Shown here: in pieces, positions 43,216 to 52,669 of the stretch
Numbering within the stretch: the first letter of the stretch is position 1
How the letters are laid out: each line of letters begins with the position of its first letter
DNA from: Pontibacillus litoralis JSM 072002
GTDB taxonomy: Bacteria > Bacillota > Bacilli > Bacillales > BH030062
Reading direction: 5' to 3'
DNA: 64,000 nucleotides
Assembly: GCF_000775615.1 (NCBI RefSeq)
Contig: NZ_AVPG01000014.1
Span: forward strand, 20,580-84,579
Notes under the pieces: generated by a model
The model's input: only the letters and a program-made list of their open reading frames with translations
What the model was told of the DNA's origin: nothing
Database searches by the model: none
Made by a program: the position numbers and the translations under genes

Positions 43216-44388
43216 TTAAATGAGATTTTTATTCAAATGACAGTTTGTCAAATCATAAAAAGATTTATTCAAATTTACATCTTCTATTTTTATATTTTCT
43301 AGAAAATGGACAATTTTTTTATAAGCATCCCCTTGACCATATGGGTTATTTTTTTTATTGGCAATTTCCAGGAATCTTTTATTATTAAGAGCATATCTAA
43401 CAGCCTCAACAATCATATTTTTATCCGGTTCTACGTCTATTACATTATTGCCTCTTGTCCTTCCTTGTTGACGGGAACCAATATTAACACTGGGCAACCC
43501 AAAAGAAGGGGCTTCTATTATTGCACTACTAGAATTACCTATCATAACATTAGCTAAATTTAAAGTACTTAAAAAGCACTGATAAGGAATATTTTTAAAA
43601 ACATGTACTTTTGTTTTTCCTTGTTCATTTATTACATTTTGGATTATATTGCTTCCAGCATCTGAATTAGGTGATATAACAATAGTTTGTAAGTCAATTT
43701 CATGAACCGCTTTTATTACATTTCTCATTTGCAATTCTAGAGAAGTTATTTCACTTACAACAGGATGATAGGTAAGTACTAAAAAGCTAGGTTCAAGAGT
43801 TATACCCAGAGTTTGTTCAACTTCTTTCTTAGATAGTAACTTCATATTTAGTATTGCATCAAGATCAGTGGCTCCTACCACCTCTATTCTTTCAGGAGAC
43901 TCTCCCATCGCAATCAACCTATTAGCATGTTCTTTAGTAGAAGTTAGATGATAATGAGCAAACTTTGAGATAGCGTGCCTAATTGACTCATCTATTGTGC
44001 CTGATATGTCGCCACCTGCAATATGAACGGTTGGTATATTCATATGTGATGCAGCAATTGCACCAGCTAACATTTCTCCCCTGTCTCCGAGTAACAATAA
44101 TAAATCCGGTTCTAACTCCTTCAATGATTGTGTTATATTTATAATACCAAACCCGAGAGATTGTGCCATACTGCTGCCACTATCACTTGCAAGTAACATT
44201 TCAACTTTAGAATTAACTTTAAAATCTTTTTCAATTTCTTTTATTGTCGAACCATATTGTGATGAAAGGTGCATCCCAGTTACAATTAATTGCAATTCTA
44301 ACTCTTCACTATTCTGAATTTCTTTTAGAGTATACATCATTCTTCCAAAGTCTGCTCTTGTACCAGTTATATAGGCGATTTTTTTCAT
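43216..44388 (-). CDS. neuC: UDP-N-acetylglucosamine 2-epimerase, hydrolysing (NeuC-type)
   Basis: A 390-residue GT-B-fold enzyme that converts UDP-GlcNAc (or a derivative such as the 2,4-diacetamido sugar) to the free 2-epimer for nonulosonic acid synthesis. Hallmarks: YITGTRADFGRMM (residues 4-16), LLGDRGEMLAGA, HIAGGDISGTIDESIRHAIS, GNSSSAIIEAPSFGLPSVNI and GRxRGxNVI-like GRTRGNNVID. Start at ATG 44388 with AGGGTGG; a GTG three codons earlier is possible. It directly follows neuB. Whether the product is ManNAc (sialic acid) or a deoxy sugar (legionaminic acid) cannot be decided from motifs alone. Confidence 0.88.
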   Translation of the reverse strand: MKKIAYITGTRADFGRMMYTLKEIQNSEELELQLIVTGMHLSSQYGSTIKEIEKDFKVNSKVEMLLASDSGSSMAQSLGFGIINITQSLKELEPDLLLLLGDRGEMLAGAIAASHMNIPTVHIAGGDISGTIDESIRHAISKFAHYHLTSTKEHANRLIAMGESPERIEVVGATDLDAILNMKLLSKKEVEQTLGITLEPSFLVLTYHPVVSEITSLELQMRNVIKAVHEIDLQTIVISPNSDAGSNIIQNVINEQGKTKVHVFKNIPYQCFLSTLNLANVMIGNSSSAIIEAPSFGLPSVNIGSRQQGRTRGNNVIDVEPDKNMIVEAVRYALNNKRFLEIANKKNNPYGQGDAYKKIVHFLENIKIEDVNLNKSFYDLTNCHLNKNLI

Positions 44389-44398
44389 TTTAGCCACC

Positions 44399-45439
44399 CT
44401 AACATAAGTCTTTTAACTTAATTATATGATCTTCTTCCATATCATTCTTGGCCCTTCGGTTAATTATTAAATTTAAATCTTTTGGCAGGACCCCTGTTCC
44501 TGGACGTTTAAATGTAATTTTATCCTTTGTTATTAATTCCCCTTTTTTTATTGACACTTTAGCGACTACACTCTTCCTCGCTACAAGTCGTGTTTCCAAT
44601 TCTGATTCAACAGGTCTTTTTATACTTGAACCTAAAGCCTTTTCAACCATTCTTATTGAATCAACCATATCTTTTAGTTCATCAGGATTTAATGATACTA
44701 AGTGATCTGGGCCTTCTAGATTTTTATCAAGTGTAAAATGTTTCTCAATAATAGTTGCACCAAGCGAAACTGCTCCAATTGATATTGTCATACCTATGGT
44801 ATGATCCGAATAGCCTACTGGAACTTGGAAAGACTGTTTTAGTGTATCCATTACTTTTAAATTAGTATCTTCTATCGATGGAGGATAGTTTGATGTACAA
44901 TGTAATAATGCAATTTCTTTAGCGCCTGCTGAAGTCAATGCATTGACACCCTCTTCTACTTCACCAAGTGTAGACATGCCAGTTGATAAAATTACGGGTT
45001 TTCCTTTTGAAGCTATGTGCCTTAATAGTGGGGTATTTGTGATCTCACCAGAACCAACCTTAAAGGCCGATATATCCAGAGATTCTAATAAATCAACACT
45101 GTCAAAATCAAAAGGTGATGATAAAAACATAATTCCAACTTCTTTACAATATTTAGCCAATTCAAAATGTTGTTCAATAGACAACTCTAATCTTTTAACC
45201 ATATCAAATTGTGATTCCTCTTTACCAGTATTATCTTTCTGATATTTAGCTTGGGGAGCACTACGTGTAATAGTTTTTTCAGTAGAAAAAGTTTGAAATT
45301 TAACTGCGTCTGCTCCTGCGTTTTTTGCTTTTTTAATTAATTGCTTAGCTAATTCCAAACTACCATTATGGTTAACCCCTGCCTCGGCAATGATAAATGC
45401 AGGGCAATTTTCACCTATAATTTTAGATCCTATCTTCAT
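44399..45439 (-). CDS. neuB: N-acetylneuraminate (nonulosonic acid) synthase
   Basis: A 346-residue synthase that condenses phosphoenolpyruvate with ManNAc or a related sugar. NeuB barrel (about 1-270; IIAEAGVNHNGSLELAKQLI, AVKFQTF, STGMSTLGEVEEGV, HCTSNYPP, GYSDHTIG) and a C-terminal antifreeze-like SAF domain (about 285-346; RPGTGVLP). Start at ATG 45439 with AAAAGGAG, inside the end of the HAD gene (17-base overlap). Part of a run neuA - ATP-grasp - HAD - neuB - neuC. Confidence 0.92.
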   Translation of the reverse strand: MKIGSKIIGENCPAFIIAEAGVNHNGSLELAKQLIKKAKNAGADAVKFQTFSTEKTITRSAPQAKYQKDNTGKEESQFDMVKRLELSIEQHFELAKYCKEVGIMFLSSPFDFDSVDLLESLDISAFKVGSGEITNTPLLRHIASKGKPVILSTGMSTLGEVEEGVNALTSAGAKEIALLHCTSNYPPSIEDTNLKVMDTLKQSFQVPVGYSDHTIGMTISIGAVSLGATIIEKHFTLDKNLEGPDHLVSLNPDELKDMVDSIRMVEKALGSSIKRPVESELETRLVARKSVVAKVSIKKGELITKDKITFKRPGTGVLPKDLNLIINRRAKNDMEEDHIIKLKDLC

Positions 45440-46124
45440 AAAATAACTCCTTTTTATTGACAATTTCCAAAATATCTCTTAAATCCTTAACAGTTTCATC
45501 AGCTTCTTTTTCATTTTCTACTTTGTCATACTTACATTTCCCTCTTAATACTCTAATAGTATAAATGTCCAATTTCTTAGCTCCACTAAAGTCCTTATGT
45601 GGATTGTCTCCTACATATATAGACTCAAAACCATTTATATTTAAATCCTGTAATGCTTTTTGAAAAGGAACTGAACTTGGTTTCCAGTAATCTCTCCCAA
45701 TGTCATCTGTTATAATAACTGTATCTACTCTTTGATCTAGTTTAAGAGCTTTAATCTTTTGCCACTGTGCATTAGAATAACCATCAGTTATTACCCCTAA
45801 CTTATAATTCAATTGTTTTAAAATTGTTAAAGCTTCATTTGCATCATTATACAATTCAATTTTCGGAATGTGGTTCCTATAAATATTAACGAGGTCATTA
45901 ACATTAAAATAGTCCTCAATCTCAAACCTTTTTAGTGCTAAATTGAAAATATTCCCTCTTGTGCCGTCATTGAAAACATCTATCATTTCTTTGTATAAAT
46001 CATTTGAATTTATCTCTTTTATTTTCATTGCGATATATTTTGAAACGTGATAAAAACCGCTATAATTATAGTCTTTTTCGTTAAACAAAGTATCATCCAT
46101 ATCAAAGATTACTGCTTTTATCAT
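45423..46124 (-). CDS. HAD-family hydrolase in the nonulosonic acid cluster
   Basis: A 233-residue phosphatase-like protein: nucleophile motif FDMDDTLF (residues 7-14), VITDGYSN, and GDNPHKDFSGAKK with the acidic metal site. It overlaps the ATP-grasp gene by four bases (ATGA) and neuB by 17, so all are co-translated. It may dephosphorylate a sugar-phosphate or nonulosonate phosphate in the pathway, but the neuB/neuC pathway usually needs none, so its role is open. Confidence 0.83.
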   Translation of the reverse strand: MIKAVIFDMDDTLFNEKDYNYSGFYHVSKYIAMKIKEINSNDLYKEMIDVFNDGTRGNIFNLALKRFEIEDYFNVNDLVNIYRNHIPKIELYNDANEALTILKQLNYKLGVITDGYSNAQWQKIKALKLDQRVDTVIITDDIGRDYWKPSSVPFQKALQDLNINGFESIYVGDNPHKDFSGAKKLDIYTIRVLRGKCKYDKVENEKEADETVKDLRDILEIVNKKELFYEDRI

Positions 46125-47092
46125 TGGTTATCCTCTATAAAAATAGCATCTTCATATCGCAACATATACATATCCTCTTTGAATTCATTTAAAATAGGAA
46201 GGACTTGTTCATTCAACAACAATTTTATTAACATCTTTGGATAATCTGCTCCTGAAGCAATACCGAGCGGAACTCCTCCGCCAAATCTGGGGTTAATTTC
46301 AATAATGTATACCCCTTTTTCATTAACAAAACATTGCAAAGTTACAGGTCCGATAGCTCCAAGTTTTTCTACGACATCTTTCCCAACCTTAATAAGTTTT
46401 TCTGATTTAACTGTTTTACCTTTATTTGTTTCTCCCGCTCTCGTTTCTAACCTTATTCTCGGAACAACTGATAAAACGCGTCCTTTTAAGTCAGCAAATA
46501 TATCTAAGGTATATTCTGTTCCATTTATAAACTCTTGTATGATAGGGTTTTTAACGTATTTTTTAAAAAATTCCAGTTCATTTAAGTTATTTACTTTAAA
46601 AGTATTAATACTTCCATGTCCATTAGCAGGCTTAACAAAAAGTGGAAACTCTGCATTTTCTAATGTAAAATCGAAATCTAAGACCTTAGGTGTCGGAAAA
46701 TTGTTTTCTCGAAAATATTTATAGGTAGTAATTTTATCGTTACATATATTAATTACACCTTCATCAGAAACAATTATTTCAACACCGATATCTCTGAACT
46801 CATCTTTATGCCTCGCTAAAACTAGCAATTCAGTATCAATCAAAGGGATAATAGCTTGTATATCTTCTTTTCTACAGATATCTTTTAATTCATCTATAAA
46901 TTCTGGAGAAGTACATCTAGAAACTAAATATTTGCTGTCTACTATTGACAATCCCGGAGAAAGAGGATTAATGTCAGTACCTACTATTGAACCCTTAACT
47001 CCTAAGTCGTTCATTGCTTTTTTAAAAGATCTTATTAAAGAATACCTTCGACCAACACTACTAAATAATATATTTAACTTTTTTGCTTTCAT
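46121..47092 (-). CDS. ATP-grasp ligase (CarB/PylC-like) in the nonulosonic acid cluster
   Basis: A 323-residue ATP-grasp protein. N-terminal Rossmann-like preATP domain (ILFSSVGRRYSLIRSFKKAM), ATP-binding segment around FPLFVKPANGHGSINTF (lysine about residue 150), QEFINGTEYTLD, and metal site EINPRFGGGVPLGI (about 272-285). Such enzymes join a carboxylate to an amine or other nucleophile. Placed between neuA (TAATG overlap) and the HAD gene (ATGA overlap), it probably decorates the nonulosonic acid or its precursor, for example with an amino acid; that is inference. Confidence 0.83.
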   Translation of the reverse strand: MKAKKLNILFSSVGRRYSLIRSFKKAMNDLGVKGSIVGTDINPLSPGLSIVDSKYLVSRCTSPEFIDELKDICRKEDIQAIIPLIDTELLVLARHKDEFRDIGVEIIVSDEGVINICNDKITTYKYFRENNFPTPKVLDFDFTLENAEFPLFVKPANGHGSINTFKVNNLNELEFFKKYVKNPIIQEFINGTEYTLDIFADLKGRVLSVVPRIRLETRAGETNKGKTVKSEKLIKVGKDVVEKLGAIGPVTLQCFVNEKGVYIIEINPRFGGGVPLGIASGADYPKMLIKLLLNEQVLPILNEFKEDMYMLRYEDAIFIEDNQ

Positions 47093-47784
47093 TAATATCC
47101 CAGCCTTTCATTAATCAAAAATTCTGCTAATTTCAAATCGGTTTTGTTGTCTATATCCACTGATCTGTCTGCCGGCATAATATATGGTATATTATTTGAA
47201 CCTACTAAAGAATTTTCTTTAAATATTAACTCTCTTTTGCAAATATATATAGCCCCATTCAATTGGTAAGCTTCAGGTAAATCTTGTCGCCTCGTGTATT
47301 TTGGAGTATCTTTAACAAGATCTATCAATTCACCATTTATAACTGTTTTTATCCAATATGGATGTACTGTAGCAGGAGAAACACTTTGTAATGAAGTGGC
47401 TTTATTAGCAAAGAATGACTCTACAGCTGTATCAATATCAGAACTTGTTCTCAAAGGAGAAGTCGGTTGAAGTAAAACTATACAATCAACTTCTAACCCC
47501 ATTTCTACTTCTAAAAATGAAATTGCATGCTTTACCACATCAATACTAGAAGCTGTATCTGTTGCTAGCTCTTTAGGTCTAATAAATGGAACTTCTGCAC
47601 CATGTTTTTTTGCAACATTAGCAATTTCTTCATCATCTGTAGAAACTATCACTTTGTCAATAATTTTGGACTGCAATGCCGCTTCTATAGTGTAAGCAAT
47701 TAATGGCTTATCTTTTAAGTTAATTATATTTTTTCTTTTAAGTCCTTTTGAACCTCCGCGCGCTGGGATTATTGAAATATTCAT
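47092..47784 (-). CDS. neuA: CMP-nonulosonate (N-acetylneuraminate) cytidylyltransferase
   Basis: A 230-residue transferase that activates the nonulosonic acid with CTP. Hallmarks: IIPARGGSKGLKRKNI (residues 5-20), LLQPTSPLRTSSDID (about 104), TRRQDLPEAYQLNGAIYI (about 165-182) and the final DIDNKTDL. GGAGAAGG precedes the ATG. Its stop codon shares an A with the start of the ATP-grasp gene. With neuB and neuC it completes a nonulosonic acid pathway. Confidence 0.92.
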   Translation of the reverse strand: MNISIIPARGGSKGLKRKNIINLKDKPLIAYTIEAALQSKIIDKVIVSTDDEEIANVAKKHGAEVPFIRPKELATDTASSIDVVKHAISFLEVEMGLEVDCIVLLQPTSPLRTSSDIDTAVESFFANKATSLQSVSPATVHPYWIKTVINGELIDLVKDTPKYTRRQDLPEAYQLNGAIYICKRELIFKENSLVGSNNIPYIMPADRSVDIDNKTDLKLAEFLINERLGY

Positions 47785-47820
47785 TAGCCTTCTCCTTTCT
47801 TAAGTAATAATATAATAAAA

Positions 47821-49137
47821 TTAAATTCTCTCTGTTATCTTAATAACTCTACTAACACTTTTACCATCACAATAAGTAAGACCGTCGGTTATTTTTTTTG
47901 TACTCCCGGTTAATATTTTATCTATACAATCATTGACTTCCCTTTCAGATGGATTAACTAGTTCTTTTGATATTCCAGCTTCTTCAAACGAAACTAAATT
48001 ATCATAACCTAATGAAAGTGATAATACATTTGCCTTTGTAATTGCTGCTTCAATCCCTGTAGTAGAAGTTTGAGTTATAACTAACTTTGCTTTAATTAAT
48101 ATTTCGTGTAAGTCATGTGAACGGTCAACAATTATGTTTGGATTTATATTTGAAAAAGTTTGTCTTTCCGCTTCACCATCTGAGCTGGGGTGAAACCTTA
48201 TGATAATCTTATATTCTTTTGATAGTTTTACTATCGCACGCTTTATTAATTTAAAGAATTGAGTTCTTGTATCTAAAGGTTGAGTTGTAACGACAATAAG
48301 TTTTTCCTTTTTGATGTTTTGAATCCCCTGAATCTTTCTGGGGATTTTATCAAAAGCAGGTTGTCCAACAACATGAACCCTATTAGAAGGTAGCCCTCTT
48401 AAGATCAGTTGCTCTTTTGCATATTCATTAATAGCAAACACATAGTCTGGTACATATTTATACCTTAAACCGATATACTCATCGACTCCTGTATGAAAGG
48501 ATGCTACTTGAAAGTTCTTTTCAGAATTTTTCTGAACAATAACATTTTCTTCAGGTATTCCCTTTCTAATTAAGTATTTTTTTACATCAATATTTTTAAC
48601 GTATAATTGATCATAAATTGAAAATGCACAAGCTGTTCCAAATAAATCCTCAAAAGCCATTACTTTAATTCCTAAAAGTTTTGCTGCAATTATTGATGCT
48701 CTCTCTGCCCGTGCAGCAGATAGTGTAACTGAAACCAAATCCGGCTTGATTTCCTCCATTAACTTCTTTATCGATTGGATAGGAAGAAATATTCTCCTGC
48801 TGAAATTTTCTATTAATAACTTAGCTTTTCGACCACCATATATATTTATTAAATCATTATAATTAACTCCTGCATACGCTTTACTTTCTTCGACATCAAT
48901 TTCTGTATCATAATTATGAATACTATCTAAAATTTCTTCACCCAATCTTAATGAGTCATTATCAGCAATGTCTTTAAATGTATATACTTGGTATTTACCG
49001 ATTGATTTTAGTAATTTGGTTGTATTTGGAACTGACAAGAAAATGACTTTCCATCCAATATTAAAATAAGATTCAGCTACCTCTAGTTGAGTATTTATAT
49101 GTCCTCCTCCATAGGCAACAATAAATAATGTCTTCAT
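47821..49137 (-). CDS. Glycosyltransferase-like protein (GT-B fold), possible polymer or nonulosonate transferase
   Basis: A 438-residue protein. N-terminus LFIVAYGGGHINTQLEVAES looks like a GT-B N-domain, and the C-terminal half holds VTTQPLDTRTQFFKLIKRAI, IIRFHPSSDGE, HDLHEILIKAKLVITQTST and TGIEAAITKANVLSLSLGYD, the pattern seen in capsule (poly)sialyl/Kdo-type transferases and CDP-glycerol transferases. No exact family can be fixed. Its start shares a base with the sugar-transferase stop (TAATG). The cluster has no other evident glycosyltransferase in this segment, so it is the best candidate for transfer of the CMP-nonulosonate. Confidence 0.65.
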   Translation of the reverse strand: MKTLFIVAYGGGHINTQLEVAESYFNIGWKVIFLSVPNTTKLLKSIGKYQVYTFKDIADNDSLRLGEEILDSIHNYDTEIDVEESKAYAGVNYNDLINIYGGRKAKLLIENFSRRIFLPIQSIKKLMEEIKPDLVSVTLSAARAERASIIAAKLLGIKVMAFEDLFGTACAFSIYDQLYVKNIDVKKYLIRKGIPEENVIVQKNSEKNFQVASFHTGVDEYIGLRYKYVPDYVFAINEYAKEQLILRGLPSNRVHVVGQPAFDKIPRKIQGIQNIKKEKLIVVTTQPLDTRTQFFKLIKRAIVKLSKEYKIIIRFHPSSDGEAERQTFSNINPNIIVDRSHDLHEILIKAKLVITQTSTTGIEAAITKANVLSLSLGYDNLVSFEEAGISKELVNPSEREVNDCIDKILTGSTKKITDGLTYCDGKSVSRVIKITERI

Positions 49138-49751
49138 TAATTCGTTCCTTTCTTTGTTAGAACTATTAGTACTGTTTTAAATAGTATTTCTAAATCCATT
49201 TTTAAACACTGTCCTTGTGCATACTTAAGATCTAATTCTGTAGCTACTATTATTCCAGCATTACTTCTCCCATTAACTTGGGTCAAACCTGTTATACCCG
49301 GTTTTACTGTATGCCGAACTTTATAAATATCTTCTACTTTAGCTTTTTCTATATTTTTTTCCCTAACATAACCAGCAATCCTGTCATTAACAGCATTAAT
49401 TGTAATTGCTCTTGGTCCAACTAGAGACATCTTACCAGAAAGAACGTTAAATAATTGTGGTAACTCATCTATGCTGGTTTTCCTAATTAACCTTCCAACC
49501 TTTGTGACTCTCGGATCAAAGTCATGGTCAGGGCTAAGGGCATCAGGTACGTTATTAACATACATAGATCTAAATTTAAAAATGGTAAATAATTCATTAT
49601 TTAAACCAACACGTTCTTGTTTATAAAGAACAGGACCCTTTGATTCAATTTTAACTGCTATCGCAGTTACTATTAACAGAGGGAGAACTAATATTATTGA
49701 CATTATTGAGCCGATAATATCAATTATTCTTTTAACTAACTTAAGAATCAC
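49137..49751 (-). CDS. Initiating sugar transferase (undecaprenyl-phosphate sugar-1-phosphate transferase)
   Basis: A 204-residue monotopic phosphoglycosyl transferase of the PglC/EpsL small form: one N-terminal hydrophobic segment (about 10-33), then KQERVGLNNELFTIFKFRSM, the DELPQLFNVLSGKMSLVGPR motif (catalytic D/E pair nearby) and VKPGITGLTQVNGR. It loads the first sugar phosphate onto undecaprenyl phosphate. PglC relatives use UDP-diNAc-bacillosamine, which fits the dehydratase and aminotransferase upstream. It overlaps the flippase gene by 11 bases. Confidence 0.9.
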   Translation of the reverse strand: MILKLVKRIIDIIGSIMSIILVLPLLIVTAIAVKIESKGPVLYKQERVGLNNELFTIFKFRSMYVNNVPDALSPDHDFDPRVTKVGRLIRKTSIDELPQLFNVLSGKMSLVGPRAITINAVNDRIAGYVREKNIEKAKVEDIYKVRHTVKPGITGLTQVNGRSNAGIIVATELDLKYAQGQCLKMDLEILFKTVLIVLTKKGTN

Positions 49752-51195
49752 CTAGCTTCATCACCTTTCTAATAACATCTTGCTTTAGGTTTTTATCAAT
49801 CATATAGAATGATGCTGAGTATAGAAGTAAGGAAATCACAAGATTAAGATCATTACCCAACAATAATAACTTCAAACTGCTAACAACAAGTATGAGTGAT
49901 GAAGTTAAAATTAAAGTATCTTTATTAAACCAAGGCATGGCAGTACCTAAAATCGATTTATTATATATAGTGCATTGAATGGATAAAGATAGTATTGTAC
50001 TTAATACTATTGCCTTAACACCTATAATTGGCACCAGTAGAATATTAGTAGAAATGTTCACAAGAATACCTATTACACTTACAAACATAATTTTTTCACT
50101 CGATAAATTTGCATAAACTACTTTATTATAAAACAGAAAAATAAATTGTAATGGAATTGTGATAGCTAGTAATTTTAGTATAGCACCTGTCATTTTTATA
50201 GCTTTTTCTCCAAATTCTCCATATCCAAAAACAAGTGAAACTAGTTCCTGAGAAAATGCAAAAGTAAAAATTGAAACAAATATACTAAGTTTTAAAAGCA
50301 GGTCTGTATACTGTAATCCCATCTCATTTTTATTTCTAGATCTCGAAAAATTGACAAACATTATATTAATTAGTGACGTCGCAATAATTGCCACTGGTAA
50401 ATTCATTAGTTTTAAAGAATAGTTGTAAGCCGCCAATTGCCCTTCTTCTAGCAATCCACCAAACATTCTATCAGTTATTAAAGTTACTTTCATAACTGTC
50501 ATAGAGATTATAATTGGTATTAAATCAGAAAAAATATCTTTGTAAGAATCTATATTTGAGTCTTGTTCTACTGTTTTCTTTCGTTTAAAAGATAAATATA
50601 CACTACTTGAATAAATTAAATAGATAATAATTGATATTAGATATGAGATTGGGAGAATATATTGATCTCCCACACTTTTTAATATTGAAACCGATATAAT
50701 AAAACCGATATTCATATAAATAATAGCTATTATAGGATGCAAGAAGTTTCTCTTATATTGTAAATATCCATTAAAAATTGAAGTCACCGTTAACATTAAA
50801 ATTGTGGGTGCCAAATAAGTAATATATTTTGTTAAAAGTTCAATTTCATATTGGTTAGATCCAAATGAAATTAAATTAGCTATTGTACTTTTATTGTGAA
50901 TGATAGACATAACAAGAGTGACTGATACACATATTCCCATGAGCTGTACTTTTTTTAAGATCCCATCACCATTTTTACTAAGAGCTAAAACTGTATAGGT
51001 ACTAAAAGAACCTGCTAATATAACATTCCCAACTAATTCACCCAAAATTTGACTAGATACATATAAATCCACCAAACTTGATGTGCCAAAATTATAAGCA
51101 ATAATTATTTCCCTAACAAACCCCAACAATCTTGTAATAACAGTCAAGAAAATCAAAGTTACACTTGTGGTAAGGATTTTTTTTAATTTAAACAT
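49741..51195 (-). CDS. MurJ/MviN-like lipid-linked oligosaccharide flippase (Wzx role)
   Basis: A 484-residue protein with 13-14 hydrophobic helices. The N-terminus VTLIFLTVITRLLGFVREII and the motif RSRNKNEMGLQYTDLL resemble MurJ-type MOP flippases rather than classic Wzx. In this setting it most likely moves the lipid-linked repeat unit to the outer face. It overlaps the Wzy-like gene by eight bases and the sugar transferase by 11. Very A/T-rich coding. Confidence 0.87.
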   Translation of the reverse strand: MFKLKKILTTSVTLIFLTVITRLLGFVREIIIAYNFGTSSLVDLYVSSQILGELVGNVILAGSFSTYTVLALSKNGDGILKKVQLMGICVSVTLVMSIIHNKSTIANLISFGSNQYEIELLTKYITYLAPTILMLTVTSIFNGYLQYKRNFLHPIIAIIYMNIGFIISVSILKSVGDQYILPISYLISIIIYLIYSSSVYLSFKRKKTVEQDSNIDSYKDIFSDLIPIIISMTVMKVTLITDRMFGGLLEEGQLAAYNYSLKLMNLPVAIIATSLINIMFVNFSRSRNKNEMGLQYTDLLLKLSIFVSIFTFAFSQELVSLVFGYGEFGEKAIKMTGAILKLLAITIPLQFIFLFYNKVVYANLSSEKIMFVSVIGILVNISTNILLVPIIGVKAIVLSTILSLSIQCTIYNKSILGTAMPWFNKDTLILTSSLILVVSSLKLLLLGNDLNLVISLLLYSASFYMIDKNLKQDVIRKVMKLGDS

Positions 51196-52576
51196 TATTT
51201 TTACTACCCATCTTGTAAGTTAATCCTAATAAGAACCAAAATAGAATGGTTGCAGAACTCCAACCAATTATTGTACCTTTATTTGCTAATCCGCTACCTA
51301 AATTCACTATATACACTCCAAATAAGCCGATTATTAAAGATGAGTAAATATTACTTTGATTTTTAAAGGTACTATATAATTGTTTTAGCTTTATTAAATA
51401 AAACACACTAAACATCGTAAAGAATACTATTGAAAATAGACCTAATTCACTAAGCATAAATAATAACATGTTATGAGGATGTTCAAATAAATAAGTACTT
51501 GGAATATACACATAACTCAAATAGTAATTACTAAACATTCCTTGTCCTACACCGAAAATAGGATAATCACGGAAAATAAGCCAACCATCAAGCCAAAGAA
51601 AATAACGTAGACCTAGCCCCTTCTCTAACCTTAACTTTGTAACCCAATACTCATTTGGAATTAGTACAAGACTTACTCCAAGCAATAACAATAATATAAA
51701 TATTGAAATTAGAAATTTCTTTCTTTCTTTTAAAAATAAAATTACTGATATAGCTAATATTAGACTAAACCAAGAAGTTCTAGAAAAAGTCAAGAAAAGT
51801 GCTAAAGAATTAATGACAATGCTTATCCATACAAATGTCCTATTGAAAGTCTCAGTATACTTTCCCCCTAAAACAATGGAGAATAATAAAATGATAATAG
51901 TATTTAAATATACCCCTAAAGTGTTAGGACTAAAAAAGGTACCAGTTATCCTATGATATTCATCTGCTAAATTATCCCCACCTGTTATTCCATAAACACT
52001 CCATCTCTGCAAGATTTCATCAGATACAAAAAAAGAATGAAAGCCGCTTATATATTGTAAAATCCCCCAAACAGAAACTAGAGTACTTGTAAATATAATG
52101 AATTTCAATATCTTTTCAATAGACTGTTGGTTGATAAAAGAATATGATATTAAGGCTGTACAACTTACAAGAATCACGGTTGCATTTTCTAAGGAACTTG
52201 TCAATGGAGACTTAGAGGTTACCGTATTAACAACAAAGATAATAGCAAACGCAGACAGCGTGATTAAAAATTCAGTAGATAATTTTGATTTATTTTTTAT
52301 CAAAAAAAACAGTGCTATTAATATTAAAAATATAATAAATCCAAACTTTACGTACTTGCTACTAAATCTATCAATAAAAAGAAATGAATCTATCGGTAAA
52401 ATCACCAAAAAAAAGTAAAGCATTTTTTTGGTGATAAATATCCACGTAAATATGAGCAATCCTAATAAGATAAGAGAAAATTTATAATCAATCACAGAAA
52501 GTAGTCCAATGCCTACACAAAGTAAAGCCAATAGAAGTATAAATGCGATTTTTTTTTGATTTTGTAGTGCATACAT
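51188..52576 (-). CDS. O-antigen polymerase/ligase family protein (Wzy-like)
   Basis: A 462-residue membrane protein with about 11-12 helices and a long loop between helices near residues 180-220 and 320-360. The Wzy_C-type segment (GLGLRYFLWLDGWLIFRDYP, IFGVGQGMFSN, HPHNMLLFMLSELG) is clear; these enzymes polymerise repeat units on undecaprenyl carriers. Start at ATG 52576 with AAGGG upstream; GTG at 52594 is an alternative. Together with the flippase and Wzz-like protein it defines a Wzx/Wzy-dependent pathway. Confidence 0.88.
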   Translation of the reverse strand: MYALQNQKKIAFILLLALLCVGIGLLSVIDYKFSLILLGLLIFTWIFITKKMLYFFLVILPIDSFLFIDRFSSKYVKFGFIIFLILIALFFLIKNKSKLSTEFLITLSAFAIIFVVNTVTSKSPLTSSLENATVILVSCTALISYSFINQQSIEKILKFIIFTSTLVSVWGILQYISGFHSFFVSDEILQRWSVYGITGGDNLADEYHRITGTFFSPNTLGVYLNTIIILLFSIVLGGKYTETFNRTFVWISIVINSLALFLTFSRTSWFSLILAISVILFLKERKKFLISIFILLLLLGVSLVLIPNEYWVTKLRLEKGLGLRYFLWLDGWLIFRDYPIFGVGQGMFSNYYLSYVYIPSTYLFEHPHNMLLFMLSELGLFSIVFFTMFSVFYLIKLKQLYSTFKNQSNIYSSLIIGLFGVYIVNLGSGLANKGTIIGWSSATILFWFLLGLTYKMGSKNNV

Positions 52577-52669
52577 ATGAGTTATTCCCTTCACACTTTG
52601 TTTTGGTTGTCAAGAGAGACTAACAATAATTATAGTTGGTAATTTAACAATACTATTATTAGGCTTTTA

